From: Gammaproteobacteria bacterium | Lineage (GTDB): Bacteria; Pseudomonadota; Gammaproteobacteria; Pseudomonadales; UBA5518 | Reading direction: 5' to 3' | DNA length: 64,000 nt | Assembly: GCA_016718385.1 (NCBI GenBank) | Contig: JADKDK010000001.1 | Location: 868,001-932,000, forward strand | In this document: positions 46,647 through 55,402 of the stretch, piece after piece | Layout of the letters: every line of letters starts with the position of its first letter | Numbering within the stretch: position 1 is the first letter of the stretch | Notes under the pieces: generated by a model | Databases searched by the model: none | What the model saw: the letters and a program-made list of their open reading frames with translations, nothing else | What the model was told of the DNA's origin: nothing | Made by a program: the position numbers and the translations under genes

Positions 46647-49012
46647 CGATGGGTGTCCATGGCTGCATCGGGGGGCGCACGGCGCAGCCGCAGCGCGTTG
46701 CTCACCACCGAGACCGAGGACAGGCTCATGGCCAGCGCCGCGATCATCGGGCTCAACAGCAGGCCGAAAGCCGGGTACAGCACCCCCGCGGCGATCGGCA
46801 CGCCGAGCGCGTTGTAGAGGAACGCGAACGCGAGGTTCTGCTTCATGTTGGCGACGGCCGCGCGCGAGATCGCGCGGGCACGGACGATGCCCTGCAAGTC
46901 GCCCTTGACCAGTGTCACCTGGGCGCTCGACATCGCCACGTCGGTCCCCGTACCCATGGCGATGCCGACGTCGGCCGCGGCGAGCGCCGGCGCATCGTTG
47001 ATGCCGTCGCCGGCCATCGCGACGCGCCGCCCCTCGGCCTGGAGCCGCGCCACCAGCGCGGACTTGTGCTGCGGACGCACGTCGGCGTGCACTTCGTCGA
47101 TCCCGAGTCGGCGCGCCACCGCCTGCGCGGTCGTGAGTCCGTCGCCGCTCGCCATCACGATGCGCAGGCCGTCGGCCTGCAGCGCGCGCAGCGCCGCGGG
47201 CGTGCTGTCCTTGATCGGGTCGGCCACGGCGATCAGGCCGGCTGCCTTCCCGTCGACCGCAAGGAACATGACGGTGGCGCCGTCCAGACGCAACTGCTCG
47301 GCGGCGGGATTCAGCGCGTCCACGTCGGCGCCGGCTGCATGCATCAGCGCGGCATTGCCGAGCGCGAGCGCGTGGCCCTCGACGCGCCCGCGCACGCCGA
47401 GTCCGGTCACGGACTCGAAGTCCTGCGCCGTGCCCAGCGCGAGCTCCCGGCGGCGTGCCTCGTGCACGATCGCGTCGGCGAGCGGATGCTCGCTGCCCTG
47501 CTCGAGGCTGGCCGCGAGCCGCAGCACCGCCTCGGGATCGAAGCCGCCATGGCCCTGCGCCGAGTGAAAAACCGGCCGGCCCCGGGTGAGGGTGCCGGTC
47601 TTGTCGATGACCAGCGTGTCGATGCCGCGCAGCCGCTCGATCGCCTCCGCGTCGCGAAACAGCACGCCGGCCTGCGCGGCGCGACCCGTGGCGACCATGA
47701 TCGACATCGGCGTCGCGAGGCCGAGCGCGCAGGGGCAGGCGATGATCAGCACCGCCACCGCGTTCACGACGGCATACGTCCAGGAAGGCTCCGGCCCGAG
47801 CAAGCCCCAGCCGAGGAAGGTGGCGAGCGCGGCGGCCAGCACGGCCAGCACGAACCAGAAGCTCACCTTGTCGGCCAGGCGCTGCATCGGTGCGCGCGAG
47901 CGCTGCGCCTGCGCGACCAGCTGCACGATCTGCGCGAGCACCGTGGCCGATCCCACCTGCTCGGCACGCATGATCAGCGCGCCCACGCCGTTGAGGGTGG
48001 CGCCGATGAGCTTGGCTCCGGGCCCCTTTTCGACCGGGATCGGCTCGCCCGTGAGCATCGATTCGTCGACGCTGGAGCGCCCCTCGAGCACTTCGCCGTC
48101 CACCGGTACCTTTTCCCCCGGGCGCACGCGCAGGCGGTCGCCGACGTGCACATGCGCGAGCGGGATGTCCTCCTCGGTGCCGTCCTCGCGCAGGCGGCGC
48201 GCGGTCTTCGGCGCCAGGCCGAGCAGCGCCTTCAGCGCGGCCGAGGTGCTCGAGCGTGCCTTCAGCTCGAGCAGCTGGCCGAGCAGGGTGAGGGAGACGA
48301 TGATCGCGGCCGCTTCGAAATACACGGCCACGCGACCGTGCATGCGGAAGGAATCCGGGAACAGGCCTGGCGCCACGGTGGCCGCGACGCTGTAGAGGAA
48401 CGCGGCACCGACGCCGGTACCGATCAGCGTCCACATGTTGGGGCTGCGGTTGGCGATCGACTGCGCCCAGCGCTGGAAGAAGGGCCAGCCCGCCCACAGC
48501 ACCACGGGCGCGGTGAGCGCGAGCTCGAGCAGACTGCGCGCCGCGGGCGCCGGCAGGCCCGCCACGTCGCCGAACATCGCGAGCACGAAAACCAGCAGCG
48601 ACAGGGGCAGCGTCCACAGGAAGCGGCGACGGAAGTCGACGAGCTCCGGGTTCTCGCCCTCGTCGAGGGCCGGCATCACCGGTTCCAGTGCCATGCCGCA
48701 CAGCGGGCAGCTGCTCGGGTGGTCGCGGATGATCTCGGGATGCATCGGGCAGGTATAGGTGGCGCCGGGTAGGGCGGTGGCAGGCTCCGGATCGCGCGGT
48801 TCGAGCCAGCGGGCCGGGTCGGCGACGAACTTGCCGCGGCAGCCCGCGCAGCAGAAACGGTATTCGCGCCCGGCGTGCACGGCGTGGTGCGGCGAATCCG
48901 GCTTCACCGTCATGCCGCAGACCGGGTCGATGAAGGTCGCGGCCGCATCGCCGTGACTGCAGTGCGCCGACGCATCCGCCGGCGACGGAGCGGGGGAATG
49001 GGGCGTGTTCAC
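46643..49012 (-). CDS. copA: Copper-exporting P1B-type ATPase
   Basis: This 789-residue pump has an N-terminal YHS domain ([10 protein letters not shown]), a heavy-metal-binding motif (YTCPMHPEI with CPLCGM) and then the P-type core. The core has [14 protein letters not shown], the ion-site [12 protein letters not shown], the phosphorylated Asp in [18 protein letters not shown] and [11 protein letters not shown]. It exports Cu(I) from the cytoplasm. The GTG start at 49012 overlaps the regulator stop (GTGA). It has no classical CxxC HMA domain; the YHS/CPMHP modules replace it. A longer frame upstream covers the regulator and was rejected. Confidence 0.95.
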   Translation of the reverse strand: MNTPHSPAPSPADASAHCSHGDAAATFIDPVCGMTVKPDSPHHAVHAGREYRFCCAGCRGKFVADPARWLEPRDPEPATALPGATYTCPMHPEIIRDHPSSCPLCGMALEPVMPALDEGENPELVDFRRRFLWTLPLSLLVFVLAMFGDVAGLPAPAARSLLELALTAPVVLWAGWPFFQRWAQSIANRSPNMWTLIGTGVGAAFLYSVAATVAPGLFPDSFRMHGRVAVYFEAAAIIVSLTLLGQLLELKARSSTSAALKALLGLAPKTARRLREDGTEEDIPLAHVHVGDRLRVRPGEKVPVDGEVLEGRSSVDESMLTGEPIPVEKGPGAKLIGATLNGVGALIMRAEQVGSATVLAQIVQLVAQAQRSRAPMQRLADKVSFWFVLAVLAAALATFLGWGLLGPEPSWTYAVVNAVAVLIIACPCALGLATPMSIMVATGRAAQAGVLFRDAEAIERLRGIDTLVIDKTGTLTRGRPVFHSAQGHGGFDPEAVLRLAASLEQGSEHPLADAIVHEARRRELALGTAQDFESVTGLGVRGRVEGHALALGNAALMHAAGADVDALNPAAEQLRLDGATVMFLAVDGKAAGLIAVADPIKDSTPAALRALQADGLRIVMASGDGLTTAQAVARRLGIDEVHADVRPQHKSALVARLQAEGRRVAMAGDGINDAPALAAADVGIAMGTGTDVAMSSAQVTLVKGDLQGIVRARAISRAAVANMKQNLAFAFLYNALGVPIAAGVLYPAFGLLLSPMIAALAMSLSSVSVVSNALRLRRAPPDAAMDTHR

Positions 49013-49413
49013 GGGGCGTCCTCCTGGTTCAGTGCGTTGAGGATCGGGCAGGCCTCCGCGCGGCCATGACCGGGGCAGGCGGCTACCAGCGCCTGCAGTG
49101 CGTTGCGGATGCGTTCCAGTTCGGCGAGGCGCTGTTCGACCTCGGCCAGCCGCGCCTCGGCGGCGCGCTTGACCTTGGCGACGTTGCGCTCGTCGCTCAG
49201 CGACAGCAGCGCGCGAACGTCCGCGAGCGAGAAGCCCAACGCCTTGGCGCGCCGGATGAAGCGCAGTCGCCGCAGTTCGCTGTCGCCATAGCGGCGGTAG
49301 CCGGACTCGAGGCGCCCGGCCGGGTCGAGCAGCTGGTTGCGCTCGTAATAGCGCACCGTGTCGATGGCGACGCCGGCGCGCCTGGCGAGTTGACCGATGC
49401 TGTAAGTAGGCAT
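49009..49413 (-). CDS. cueR: MerR-family copper regulator (CueR type)
   Basis: This 134-residue regulator has a winged-helix N-terminus ([20 protein letters not shown]), then [21 protein letters not shown] long dimerisation helix follows, and a C-terminal metal loop has Cys in [13 protein letters not shown], the two-Cys pattern of CueR. It twists a promoter with an over-long spacer to activate transcription when Cu(I) binds. CAGGAG lies 8 nt before the ATG at 49413. As the first gene of the operon it is autoregulated. Confidence 0.9.
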   Translation of the reverse strand: MPTYSIGQLARRAGVAIDTVRYYERNQLLDPAGRLESGYRRYGDSELRRLRFIRRAKALGFSLADVRALLSLSDERNVAKVKRAAEARLAEVEQRLAELERIRNALQALVAACPGHGRAEACPILNALNQEDAP

Positions 49414-49436
49414 TGGAAATCTCCTGTGTGCGGACA

Positions 49437-49467
49437 CTCTGCACTCTTGACCATGGTCCAGAGTCAA
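49437..49467 (-). promoter_or_regulatory. CueR-type promoter/operator of the copper operon
   Basis: On the minus strand a -35 TTGACT (49462-49467) is followed by a 19-bp spacer and a weak -10 region (GCAGAG, 49437-49442). The spacer carries the dyad CTCTTGACCATGGTCCAGAG (plus-strand 49444-49463, GACCATGGTC core). An over-long spacer with a centred dyad is the MerR/CueR promoter signature. Confidence 0.85.
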
Positions 49468-49480
49468 GGGTCGAGCTCAA

Positions 49481-49722
49481 GAGGGTGTCGCAAAAGTCAT
49501 TACATTGCGAGCGAGCGGCCTGGTGCGTCGCTGGCTGTGCTGCCCGCCATTGTCCTGCGGGGCACGCACGAGTACGTCCCTGTAGCTCCGCGCCGCGTCC
49601 TGCGGCGCAAGGCCCCGCAAGCCAACAGCGGGCAGCACAGCCGCTCGGTCGACCGTATGCCGCATCGGGCAAATCCGGTAATTCACGCCTTTTCGAGGGT
49701 TTCCACCTTTTACAACACCCTC
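49481..49722. mobile_element. MITE-like inverted-repeat element, 242 bp
   Basis: The ends GAGGGTGTCGCAAAAG (49481-49496) and CTTTTACAACACCCTC (49707-49722) form terminal inverted repeats matching at 14 of 16 positions. Inside, GGCTGTGCTGCCCGC (49533-49547) is perfectly repeated in inverse at 49628-49642. TGCGGGGC/GCCCCGCA stems nest within that, so the element folds into one long hairpin. No transposase ORF is present. I see no clear target-site duplication. It is probably a non-autonomous element mobilised by a related IS transposase elsewhere in the genome. Confidence 0.65.
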
Positions 49723-49761
49723 GTTGTGCCGCGCCATGGTGCAGCGGGCGTGCATGCGCCT

Positions 49762-49774
49762 CGCTTTGGTGCGC
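49762..49774. promoter_or_regulatory. NtrC-like motif upstream of nasT
   Basis: CGCTTTGGTGCGC (reverse complement GCGCACCAAAGCG) contains the GGTGC half-site of NtrC operators. An identical 13-mer occurs upstream of nirB at 56679. It begins 77 bp before the sigma-54-like element. Confidence 0.5.
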
Positions 49775-49838
49775 GACGAGCCGGAGTCGGCAGGCCGTGC
49801 TCGCAGGGGAACAGCGCAATATCCACTGCGAAGCCCGA

Positions 49839-49854
49839 TGGCACGAATATTGAT
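49839..49854 (+). promoter_or_regulatory. Candidate sigma-54 promoter of nasTS
   Basis: TGGCAC-GAATA-TTGAT: the -24 element is perfect, while the -12 element has GA in place of the usual GC. Predicted transcription starts about 26 nt before the nasT start codon. Confidence 0.5.
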
Positions 49855-49891
49855 GGCATTGCGGAGAGCCGCCCCCGCCGGAACCCCGTAG

Positions 49892-50506
49892 TTGAACACC
49901 GTCTGCAGCAAGCCACCCGCCCGCGTGATGCTGGTGGACGACAGTCCGGAGCGTGCGCAACTGGTCGAGGAGCGGCTCTGGGCCGCGGGCTTCGAGGTGG
50001 TGGCCGTCATCGCCTCGGCGAAGGGCTTGCTGTTCCAGATCCAGCAGCACGCGCCCGACGTGATCCTGATCGACATCGAGTCGCCGGACCGCGACGTGCT
50101 GGAGAGCCTCGCCGTCGTGAATCACCACAATCCGCGCCCGGTGGTGATGTTCACGCAGCAGGACGACCCGGACTACATCGAGCAGGCCGTGGGCGCGGGC
50201 ATCAGCACCTACCTGGTGGGCGGCATCAACCCCGAGCAGGTCAAGCCCGTGATCGACGTGGCGATCGCGCAGTTCCGCTCCTTCCAGGCGCTGCGCGACG
50301 AACTGCACGACACGCGCATCCAGCTCGAGGACCGCAAGCTCATCGAGCAGGCCAAGGGCCTGCTGATGGCCTATCAACAACTGAGCGAGGACGCAGCGCA
50401 CCGCATGCTCACCAGGCTCGCGATGGACGCCAACCAGCGACTGCCGGATGTGGCCAGGACCGTGCTGGCCACGCTGTCACCCAAGGGCAAGGGCAAATCC
50501 CGATGA
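49892..50506 (+). CDS. nasT: NasT: ANTAR-domain antiterminator
   Basis: This 204-residue protein has a receiver-like domain ([27 protein letters not shown] with the Asp region, [11 protein letters not shown]). It is followed by a coiled coil and an ANTAR RNA-binding domain ([19 protein letters not shown], then [16 protein letters not shown]). In the Nas systems NasT is held by NasS until nitrate is sensed, then binds leader RNA hairpins and prevents termination. The TTG at 49892 is the best start because it keeps the whole receiver; GTG at 49925 is an alternative. Its TGA overlaps the nasS ATG. Confidence 0.9.
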   Translation: MNTVCSKPPARVMLVDDSPERAQLVEERLWAAGFEVVAVIASAKGLLFQIQQHAPDVILIDIESPDRDVLESLAVVNHHNPRPVVMFTQQDDPDYIEQAVGAGISTYLVGGINPEQVKPVIDVAIAQFRSFQALRDELHDTRIQLEDRKLIEQAKGLLMAYQQLSEDAAHRMLTRLAMDANQRLPDVARTVLATLSPKGKGKSR

Positions 50507-51705
50507 CTCGCGGCAAGCAACTTCCCCCGCCGGAAAAGTCGGCGCTGACGCTGGGCTTCATGCGCCTCTCGGACAGCGCGCCGCTGGTGATGGCGCGCGA
50601 AACCGGGCTGTTCGCGCGTTACGGGCTCGAGGTCGCGCTCGCGCGCGAGGTGTCGTGGGCGAATCTGCGCGACAAGCTGGTGGTGGGCAAGCTCGACGCC
50701 GCGCACCTGCTGGCGCCGCTGCCGATGATGACCGGGCTCGGCGCCGGCGGCATGCGCGCCAACCTGCTGACCGGCCTCTCGCTCGGCCTGAACGGCAACG
50801 CGATCACGCTGTCGCGCGCGCTGTGGGAAGCGCTCGGCGGTGAGCGCGACGCCAGCGCCCCGGGCATGGCCGCGGCACTGCGCGCGCGCATAGCGGGCAG
50901 CCCCGGCGCCGAGCCCCTCACGCTCGCCACGGTGCACCTGTTCTCGATGCATACCTTCCAGCTGCGCATGTGGCTGCGCGCGGGTGGCGTGGATCCGGAG
51001 CGCGACGTGCGCATCATCGTGCTGCCGCCCGAGCAGATGTGCGACAGTCTCGCCCGCGGCATCATCGACGGTTTTTGCGTGGGCGAGCCGTGGAACACGC
51101 TCGCGGTGCAGCAGGGCATCGGCGCGGTGGCCGCGACCGGCCACGAGATCTGGAACAACGCGCCGGAAAAGGTGCTCGGCGTCACCGAGGCCTGGCACAA
51201 CCATCATCCGGCCACGCACCTGCGCCTGCGCATCGCGATCATGGCCGCCTGCCAGGCGCTGGCCGAGCCCGCGCAGCGCGAGCGCGCGGCGCAGATCCTC
51301 AGCCAGGCGCAGTACCTCGGGTTGCCGGCAAAGGTGCTGCTGCCCTCGCTGACGGGCAGGTTCAGCCGCGCCAAGCACCTCGCGCCGATGGATGCGCCGG
51401 ATTTTCATGTCTTCGGCCGCTATTGCGCCGGCTTCCCGTGGCGCTCGCAGGCGCAATGGATGGTCAGGAGCAGCGGCGCGCTGCTGGGCAAGGACATCGG
51501 CGAGGAGCAATGCCGCGCGCTGGTGCAGCAATCCTGGCGGCCCGACCTCTACCGCGAGGCGGCACGCCATCTCGGGCTGCCCGCACCCTCGCGCGATGCC
51601 AGGCCCGAGGGACTGCACGCCGGGTGCTGGGAGTTCGAGCCCGGCGTGGTGCTCGGCCCCGACCTGATGATCGGCGGCGGGCAGTTTCGCCTGTCCGCGG
51701 GCTGA
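50503..51705 (+). CDS. nasS: NasS: nitrate-sensing NrtA-like protein
   Basis: This 400-residue protein is homologous to the NrtA/CmpA binding proteins but has no signal peptide, so it is cytoplasmic. TLGFMRLSDSAPLVMARETGLF, ANLRDKLVVGKLDAAHLLAP and IIDGFCVGEPWNTLAVQQ are family segments (each about 20 residues). It binds nitrate or nitrite and controls NasT by direct contact. The ATGA overlap with nasT gives a fixed expression ratio. The downstream nrtA encodes the exported paralogue, with which it shares the CVGEPWN motif. Confidence 0.92.
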   Translation: MTRGKQLPPPEKSALTLGFMRLSDSAPLVMARETGLFARYGLEVALAREVSWANLRDKLVVGKLDAAHLLAPLPMMTGLGAGGMRANLLTGLSLGLNGNAITLSRALWEALGGERDASAPGMAAALRARIAGSPGAEPLTLATVHLFSMHTFQLRMWLRAGGVDPERDVRIIVLPPEQMCDSLARGIIDGFCVGEPWNTLAVQQGIGAVAATGHEIWNNAPEKVLGVTEAWHNHHPATHLRLRIAIMAACQALAEPAQRERAAQILSQAQYLGLPAKVLLPSLTGRFSRAKHLAPMDAPDFHVFGRYCAGFPWRSQAQWMVRSSGALLGKDIGEEQCRALVQQSWRPDLYREAARHLGLPAPSRDARPEGLHAGCWEFEPGVVLGPDLMIGGGQFRLSAG

Positions 51706-51721
51706 TCCGATGCCCGCGCGC

Positions 51722-51747
51722 GGTGCAGCGCGCACCACTTTGGCATG
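51722..51747. promoter_or_regulatory. NtrC-like motifs upstream of nrtA
   Basis: GGTGCAGCGCGCACC (51722-51736) is an inverted pair of half-sites. It continues into GCGCACCACTTTGG, close to the NtrC pattern GCACC-N5-GG. The motif begins about 92 bp before the sigma-54 element. Confidence 0.5.
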
Positions 51748-51821
51748 GCCGGCGCGTGGATCCTTTGCCCAGCTCGGACAGGTATCGGCACAACTGATTG
51801 AAATCATGAGAAAAACGATAT

Positions 51822-51837
51822 TGGCACACAAACTGCT
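51822..51837 (+). promoter_or_regulatory. Sigma-54 promoter of the nrt operon
   Basis: TGGCAC-ACAAA-CTGCT matches the -24/-12 consensus TGGCAC-N5-TTGCW at all but one position, with correct GG-GC spacing. Predicted start is about 51848, just before the leader hairpins. Confidence 0.8.
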
Positions 51838-51856
51838 TAGTTGATTTCAGGCCAGG

Positions 51857-51913
51857 CCTTGCGACCGTGCAGGGGCCGAGCCCGAAGATCTCAACCACCG
51901 GGTAATGATGCCC
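51857..51913 (+). promoter_or_regulatory. ANTAR (NasT) target leader RNA
   Basis: P2 at 51900-51913 is GGGT-AATGAT-GCCC: a 4-bp stem with a hexaloop having A at position 1 and G at 4, the ANTAR-RNA signature. A candidate P1 at 51857-51874 is CCTTGC-GACCGT-GCAGGG, six pairs and a hexaloop, though its loop does not place A1 and G4 correctly. The P2 3' arm is also the 5' arm of the terminator that follows, so the two structures exclude each other. NasT bound to P2 would allow read-through into nrtA. Confidence 0.75.
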
Positions 51914-51947
51914 ACGAACCGCCGGCGCGGTACGTGGGCATTTTTTT
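51909..51947 (+). terminator. Leader intrinsic terminator (attenuator)
   Basis: The stem TGCCCACG/CGTGGGCA encloses an inner ACCG/CGGT stem and is followed by seven T residues. It lies 27 bp before the nrtA ATG, so it acts inside the leader, not after a gene. Confidence 0.88.
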
Positions 51948-51974
51948 GGGCGAATTTTCATGCGGAGAGCGCAC

Positions 51975-53369
51975 ATGACGGGACGACACGAGAGCAGGAC
52001 TTGCGGATGGCGTGCACGGGCGGCGGGGATCCTCGGCATCTGCGCGGCGGGGCTGCTGGCCGGCGCGCCGGCATCGGCCGCGGTCGGTGAACCGGAGAGG
52101 TGGGAGCTGAAGTTCGGGTTCATCAAGCTCACCGACATGGTGCCGCTGGCCGTCGCCTACGAGCGCGGCTACTTCGAGGACGAGGGTCTCTACGTCACGC
52201 TGGAGGCACAGGCCAACTGGAAGGTGCTGTTCGACCGCGTCCTCAGCGGCGAGCTGGACGGTGCGCACATGCTGGCGCCGATGCCGCTGGGTGCGGCGAC
52301 CGGCGTGCTCACGAAGAGCGAGATCGTCACCCCGTTCACGCTGTCGTACAACGGTGCCGGCATCACCGTGTCGAACGCGGTGTGGGCCGAGATGAAAAAG
52401 ACGGTGCCGTTCGAGGACGGCAAGCCGAAGCATCCGGTCAGCGCGGCCGCGCTGAAGCCGGTGCTCGAGTCGTACAAGGCGCAGGGCAGGACCTTCAACC
52501 TGGCCATGACTTTCCCGGTGGGTACGCACAACTATCACCTGCGCTACTGGCTGGCCGCTGGCGGCATCAACCCGGGCGTTTACGCACCGCAGAAGGACGA
52601 CAGCAGCGGTTCGCTGGGCGCCGAGGCCATGCTGTCCGTGGTGCCGCCGCCGCAGATGGTGCCGACCATGGAGGCGGGCACGACGGCAGGCTATTGCGTC
52701 GGCGAGCCGTGGAACCAGCAGGCGGTGACCAAGGGGCTCGGGGTGCCGGTGATCACCAGCGAGAACATCTGGACCGACGGCGCCGACAAGGTGTTCGGCA
52801 TGACCGGCGAGTTCGTGCAGAAGAACCCGAACACCACGGTGCGCGTGGTGAAAGCGTTGATCCGTGCCTCGTACTGGCTGGACGAGAACGGCAACGCCAA
52901 CCGCCCCGAGGCGGTGAAGATCATCGCGCGCCCGGCCTACGTGGGCGCCGACGAAAAGGTCATCGCCAACAGCATGACCGGGACCTTCGAGTTCGAGAAG
53001 GGTGACAAGCGCCCGGTGCCGGACTTCAACAAGTTCTTCCGCGGCCAGTACGGCATTCCTTACTACTCCGACGCGATCTGGTGGCTGACGCAGATGCGCC
53101 GCTGGGGCCACATCACGGAGCACCAGCCCGACAGCTGGTACCTCGAGACCGCGAAGAAGGCCTTCCGCCCCGACATCTACGTGGCGGCCGCGAAGGAACT
53201 GATCGCCGATGGCGTGATGCAGGCCTCCGACTTCCCGGACCTCGACAAGGCCACGTTCATCAAGGCGCCTCAGGCCGGGCCGCTCGATGGCATCGTCTAC
53301 GACGGCACGCAGCCCAATGCCTACATCGACAGCTTCGCGATCGGCCTGAAGGGCAGCGCGCAACCCTGA
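51975..53369 (+). CDS. nrtA: Nitrate ABC transporter substrate-binding protein
   Basis: This 464-residue exported binding protein (signal peptide core AAGILGICAAGLLAGAPASA) belongs to the NrtA/CmpA family: LKFGFIKLTDMVPLAVAYERG, ELDGAHMLAPMPLG, TFPVGTHNYHLRYWLA and AGYCVGEPWNQQAV. It captures nitrate in the periplasm for NrtB/NrtD. The ATG at 51975 follows GGAGAG by 5 nt; the ATG at 51960 has no ribosome site. Expression should depend on the attenuator just upstream. Confidence 0.93.
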   Translation: MTGRHESRTCGWRARAAGILGICAAGLLAGAPASAAVGEPERWELKFGFIKLTDMVPLAVAYERGYFEDEGLYVTLEAQANWKVLFDRVLSGELDGAHMLAPMPLGAATGVLTKSEIVTPFTLSYNGAGITVSNAVWAEMKKTVPFEDGKPKHPVSAAALKPVLESYKAQGRTFNLAMTFPVGTHNYHLRYWLAAGGINPGVYAPQKDDSSGSLGAEAMLSVVPPPQMVPTMEAGTTAGYCVGEPWNQQAVTKGLGVPVITSENIWTDGADKVFGMTGEFVQKNPNTTVRVVKALIRASYWLDENGNANRPEAVKIIARPAYVGADEKVIANSMTGTFEFEKGDKRPVPDFNKFFRGQYGIPYYSDAIWWLTQMRRWGHITEHQPDSWYLETAKKAFRPDIYVAAAKELIADGVMQASDFPDLDKATFIKAPQAGPLDGIVYDGTQPNAYIDSFAIGLKGSAQP

Positions 53370-53415
53370 GTCGCGGCCCCGACGAACCCGACACCCATCC
53401 GCAGGAGTGAAGAGC

Positions 53416-54423
53416 ATGGAAACGACGACGAGAACGCCCGCCTGGTTCGCCGCCCGCGCCCGGGCGTGGGATGTGCGCGGCGCCGGGCGCCAGCTCGCGA
53501 GCCTCACGCGTGCGCTGGCGATGCCGCTGCTCGGCATCGCGATCTTCCTGTTGCTGTGGCAGGCGGGCGCGGCGCGCGTGCAGACCACGCTGGGGCAGTT
53601 GCCGGGTCCGGCGCTGGTGTGGAGCGAAGCGAAGGGTCTGCACCGCGAATACCTGATGGATCGCGAGAAGGAAGCGGCCTTCCACGCACGCCAGCAGGAG
53701 CGCGCGGCGAAGATGGCGGCAGCCAATCCCGGGGCCGCGGCGCCACCGGTGCGACCCTACACCGCGTCCCCCACGTTTTACACCCAGATCGTGACCAGCC
53801 TGAAGACCGTGATGAGCGGATTCCTGCTCTCGGCGCTGCTGGCGATCCCGGTGGGCATCGCGATCGGGCTGAGCGGGCCGCTGCATGGCGCGGTGAACCC
53901 CTTGATCCAGGTATTCAAGCCGGTGTCGCCGCTCGCCTGGCTGCCGCTGGTGACGCTGGTGGTGGCCTCGGTCCACGACAATCCCGATCCCGCGGTGCCC
54001 AAGTCCTTCATCACCTCGTTGATCACCGTCGCGCTCTGTTGCGTGTGGCCGACCGTGATCAACACCGCGGTGGGCGTGGCCTCGGTGAGCGACGACCTGA
54101 ACAACGTGAGCAAGGTGCTGCGCCTGGGTTGGCTGCAGCACGTGCGCCGCATCGTGCTGCCGGCGGCCGTGCCGATGATCTTCACCGGCATGCGCCTGTC
54201 GCTGGGCGTGGGCTGGATGGTGCTGATCGCCGCCGAGATGCTGGCGCAGAACCCCGGCCTCGGCAAGTTCGTCTGGGACGAGTTCCAGAACGGCAGCTCG
54301 CAGTCGCTCGGCCGGATCATGGTCGCGGTGATCACGATCGGCCTGATCGGCTTCCTGCTCGATCGCGTGATGCTCGCGCTGCAGCGCGTGGTGTCGTGGG
54401 ACAAGAACGCCGTGACGCGCTGA
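53416..54423 (+). CDS. nrtB: Nitrate ABC transporter permease
   Basis: This 335-residue permease has an N-terminal helix (MPLLGIAIFLLLWQAGA), a charged insert with Ala/Glu/Lys residues, and five or so further helices. The ABC coupling motif is EMLAQNPGLGKFVWDE (EAA-x3-G type). It forms the membrane channel with NrtD as ATPase. CAGGAG lies 8 nt before the ATG at 53416; GTG at 53407 is an alternative start that overlaps the ribosome site. Confidence 0.92.
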   Translation: METTTRTPAWFAARARAWDVRGAGRQLASLTRALAMPLLGIAIFLLLWQAGAARVQTTLGQLPGPALVWSEAKGLHREYLMDREKEAAFHARQQERAAKMAAANPGAAAPPVRPYTASPTFYTQIVTSLKTVMSGFLLSALLAIPVGIAIGLSGPLHGAVNPLIQVFKPVSPLAWLPLVTLVVASVHDNPDPAVPKSFITSLITVALCCVWPTVINTAVGVASVSDDLNNVSKVLRLGWLQHVRRIVLPAAVPMIFTGMRLSLGVGWMVLIAAEMLAQNPGLGKFVWDEFQNGSSQSLGRIMVAVITIGLIGFLLDRVMLALQRVVSWDKNAVTR

Positions 54424-54464
54424 TGCCGCGCCGCTGCGAGACCAATTCACCAGGAGATCGTACC

Positions 54465-55364
54465 GTGAAGACACTGCTGGAGCTGAGCCAGGTAGGGATC
54501 GAGTTCAAGACCGACAAGGGGCCTTTCAAGGCGCTCGACAACGTCAACCTCAAGATCCGCGAGGGCGAGTACGTGTCGCTGATCGGGCACTCGGGCTGCG
54601 GCAAGTCGACCGTGCTGAACATCGTGGCTGGCCTGTTGCGGGCCACCACCGGTGGCGTGGTGCTGGATGGCCGGGAAGTGACCGAGCCTGGGCCCGAACG
54701 CGCCGTGGTGTTCCAGAACCACTCGCTGCTGCCGTGGCTCAGCGCCTACCAGAACGTCGAACTGGCCGTGCGGCAGGTGTTCCGGGCGAAGAAATCGCGC
54801 GCCGAGATGCGCGAGTGGATCGAGCACAACCTGAAGCTGGTGCACATGGAGCACGCGCTGCACAAGCGCCCCGGCGAGATCTCGGGCGGCATGAAGCAGC
54901 GCGTGGGCATCGCGCGCGCGCTGGCAATGCAGCCGCGCGTGCTGCTGATGGACGAGCCCTTCGGAGCGCTCGATGCGCTGACGCGCGCGCACCTGCAGGA
55001 CTCGCTGATGGAGATCCAGCGCGAGCTCGCGAACACCGTGATCATGATCACGCACGATGTCGACGAGGCGGTGCTGCTGTCGGATCGCATCGTGATGATG
55101 ACCAACGGTCCCGCCGCCACCATCGGCGAGATCCTCGACGTGGACCTCGAACGTCCGCGCAACCGCCTGGAGCTCGCCGAGGATCCCCGCTACAACCATT
55201 GCCGCCAGGAGGTGCTGCGCTTTCTCTACGAGAAGCAGCGCAAGGCGGACGGCACCGCGCACGCACCGCTCGCCGCGAAGGCGCCCGCCGGCGCGCAGAT
55301 GCCGCAACCGGCGCGTGGCGAACGCGCCGTGGTGACGCCGCTGCACGGCAAGCATGTCGCCTGA
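54465..55364 (+). CDS. nrtD: Nitrate ABC transporter ATP-binding protein
   Basis: This 299-residue ATPase has Walker A GHSGCGKST, a Q loop in VVFQNHSLLPWLSAY, signature ISGGMKQRVGIARAL, Walker B VLLMDEPFGALDA and the switch His in ITHDVDEAV. It energises nitrate import. The GTG start at 54465 is 8 nt after CAGGAG. A roughly 50-residue Ala/Lys-rich tail extends beyond the usual end. The importer needs only this one ATPase; no NrtC-type fusion is present. Confidence 0.93.
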   Translation: MKTLLELSQVGIEFKTDKGPFKALDNVNLKIREGEYVSLIGHSGCGKSTVLNIVAGLLRATTGGVVLDGREVTEPGPERAVVFQNHSLLPWLSAYQNVELAVRQVFRAKKSRAEMREWIEHNLKLVHMEHALHKRPGEISGGMKQRVGIARALAMQPRVLLMDEPFGALDALTRAHLQDSLMEIQRELANTVIMITHDVDEAVLLSDRIVMMTNGPAATIGEILDVDLERPRNRLELAEDPRYNHCRQEVLRFLYEKQRKADGTAHAPLAAKAPAGAQMPQPARGERAVVTPLHGKHVA

Positions 55365-55402
55365 GCACATTGTCAACGCACCAGTCACCGGAGGCCCACC
55401 CC

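Noticed and set aside
46556..48772. 738-codon plus-strand ORF across copA
   Set aside because: Antisense shadow; copA motifs are complete on the minus strand.
49481..49722. CRISPR or tRNA-like structure
   Set aside because: There is only one palindromic unit with terminal inverted repeats; no regular spacers and no cloverleaf.
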